NCBI RefSeq assembly: GCF_019679435.2
Contig: NZ_CP139781.1
Span: forward strand, 4,249,753-4,313,752
DNA: 64,000 nucleotides
Direction: 5' to 3'
From: Actomonas aquatica
Lineage (GTDB): Bacteria > Verrucomicrobiota > Verrucomicrobiia > Opitutales > Opitutaceae
Shown: piece by piece, positions 63,322 to 64,000 of the stretch
How positions within the stretch are numbered: position 1 is the first letter of the stretch
How the letters are laid out: each line of letters starts with the position of its first letter
The notes under the pieces: model-generated
The model's database searches: none
What the model was told of the DNA's origin: nothing
Seen by the model: only the letters and a program-made list of their open reading frames with translations
Position numbers and translations under genes: made by a program

Positions 63322-64000
63322 CTACGCGGCTGAGGGGCAACCGGGTTTTGCCGCGGGTCGGGTGAGTTGATGAGTGGCAATCCAGCGCCAAAGGAGGATG
63401 GTCGCGGCACCGGTGATCACGATGTTGAGGATCGAATCCTCGGGCCCGAAGGCACCGCCGGTCAGCCAAAATGGACCGGCCGCATGGCTGATCAGCGGCG
63501 CGCTGTGGCGCCATTCCTCCTGACCGGAGAGAGGCACACCGGACAGGAAGATGGTAAGATTCCAAAAGGCGTGATTCAGCCCGGCGACCCAGAGGTTTCG
63601 TGCAAGGGCATACACGCCGCACCAAAATGCGCCAAGCAGGGTGACCGAAACGACCGTGAAGGGCGTGGTGCCGTCGTTGAGAAGGTGCAGGACGCCGAAG
63701 GCTCCCGAGGTCACCGCCATCGCGGTCCAAGTTCCGAGTGATCGCTCGAACGCGCGGAAGAGCAGGCAGCGAAACACCAGTTCCTCGATCACCGCCGCGG
63801 AAAGAATGGTGGCGGCCACCGGCGCGACCGCGCTGAAGCCGCGCCACGAATCAAGTTGGTAGACGCCGAGGGCGAACAGGCTGGCGATCGTGAGGGCAAT
63901 CAGGCCTGAACCGGCGACCGCGCCGACCGCGATGGGGGCTGGATGGACACCGAGTTCCGTTGCAGTCCGTCGCTCCCACCAGCGAACGAAGAGTCCGTAG
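63322..64000 (-). CDS. CPBP-family intramembrane metalloprotease, N-terminus beyond right edge
   Basis: The frame is open from the stop at 63322 to the right edge. About 226 residues are visible and the start lies outside. CPBP (type II CAAX protease-like) motifs are present: EELVFRCLLFRAF (the EExxFR metal/catalytic motif), LHLLNDG and GLNHAFWN with the conserved His. The visible upstream part (YGLFVRWWERR, then ELG) fits the family N-terminal region. At least four membrane segments are predicted. Such proteases act in the membrane on prenylated or other substrates and are often linked to bacteriocin immunity, but no such context is seen. Confidence 0.85.
   Translation of the reverse strand, partial: YGLFVRWWERRTATELGVHPAPIAVGAVAGSGLIALTIASLFALGVYQLDSWRGFSAVAPVAATILSAAVIEELVFRCLLFRAFERSLGTWTAMAVTSGAFGVLHLLNDGTTPFTVVSVTLLGAFWCGVYALARNLWVAGLNHAFWNLTIFLSGVPLSGQEEWRHSAPLISHAAGPFWLTGGAFGPEDSILNIVITGAATILLWRWIATHQLTRPAAKPGCPSAA

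Overview
The window is GC-rich bacterial DNA that looks like a member of the Opitutaceae (Verrucomicrobiota). Pointers are a large TonB-dependent receptor with the NPFTVSADRDVGYLA-type N-terminus common in that group, an autotransporter-type beta-strand-repeat protein, a CRTAC1-like FG-GAP/ASPIC protein, a bacterial SET-domain protein, LacI regulators paired with sugar catabolism genes, and many short intergenic hairpin repeats. This placement comes from gene content and protein motifs; no 16S gene or tRNA is present to confirm it.

Layout. 1-9000: start of a surface beta-strand-repeat protein, a 50-residue CxxC protein, a DUF255/thioredoxin-fold protein translationally coupled to a double FG-GAP/ASPIC protein, then metX-metW (methionine synthesis), with an inverted-repeat block between the two met genes. 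9100-16250: gamma-glutamyltransferase, the conserved rpmH-rnpA-yidD-yidC cluster followed by yebC and a good terminator, then a YfcE-like phosphoesterase and a YgjP-like metallohydrolase. 16230-27090: a hybrid histidine kinase with an ethylene-receptor-like membrane domain, an FKBP isomerase, two coupled medium-chain dehydrogenases, a lipoprotein, a cyclophilin, an M14 carboxypeptidase and an AEC permease. 27090-33340: a four-unit tandem repeat, a long coiled-coil LysM protein, a small membrane protein, a MATE pump, and a duplicated double hairpin at the 3' end of a DUF167 gene. 33460-43000: a Cys/Met-type PLP enzyme, a response regulator fused to a degenerate histidine kinase, exonuclease III, a SET methyltransferase, a CinA-C protein coupled to a PlsC/permuted-papain fusion, a SYLF protein and a small zincin.

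43330-61790 is a carbohydrate-utilisation island. It holds two paralogous PL9-like beta-helix proteins (one with three Calx-beta domains), a Sip1/GH36-type glycosidase, the TonB receptor, a GH31 glycosidase, a DUF1961 protein, a sulfatase, an SSS symporter and two LacI regulators. Signal peptides on the beta-helix, GH31 and DUF1961 proteins, and their absence from the sulfatase and the GH36-like enzyme, suggest the following scheme: a sulfated polysaccharide is cut outside or in the periplasm, products enter through the TonB receptor and the symporter, and desulfation and final hydrolysis occur in the cytoplasm. The substrate is not known. Candidate operators with GAAAC/GTTTC half-sites lie in the two divergent promoter regions of the island.

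The right end holds a HI0933-type flavoprotein and a CPBP protease that runs off the edge. Features of most interest are the acyltransferase-protease fusion, the ethylene-receptor-like sensor, the His-less kinase, the SET protein, the beta-helix paralogs and the families of hairpin repeats.
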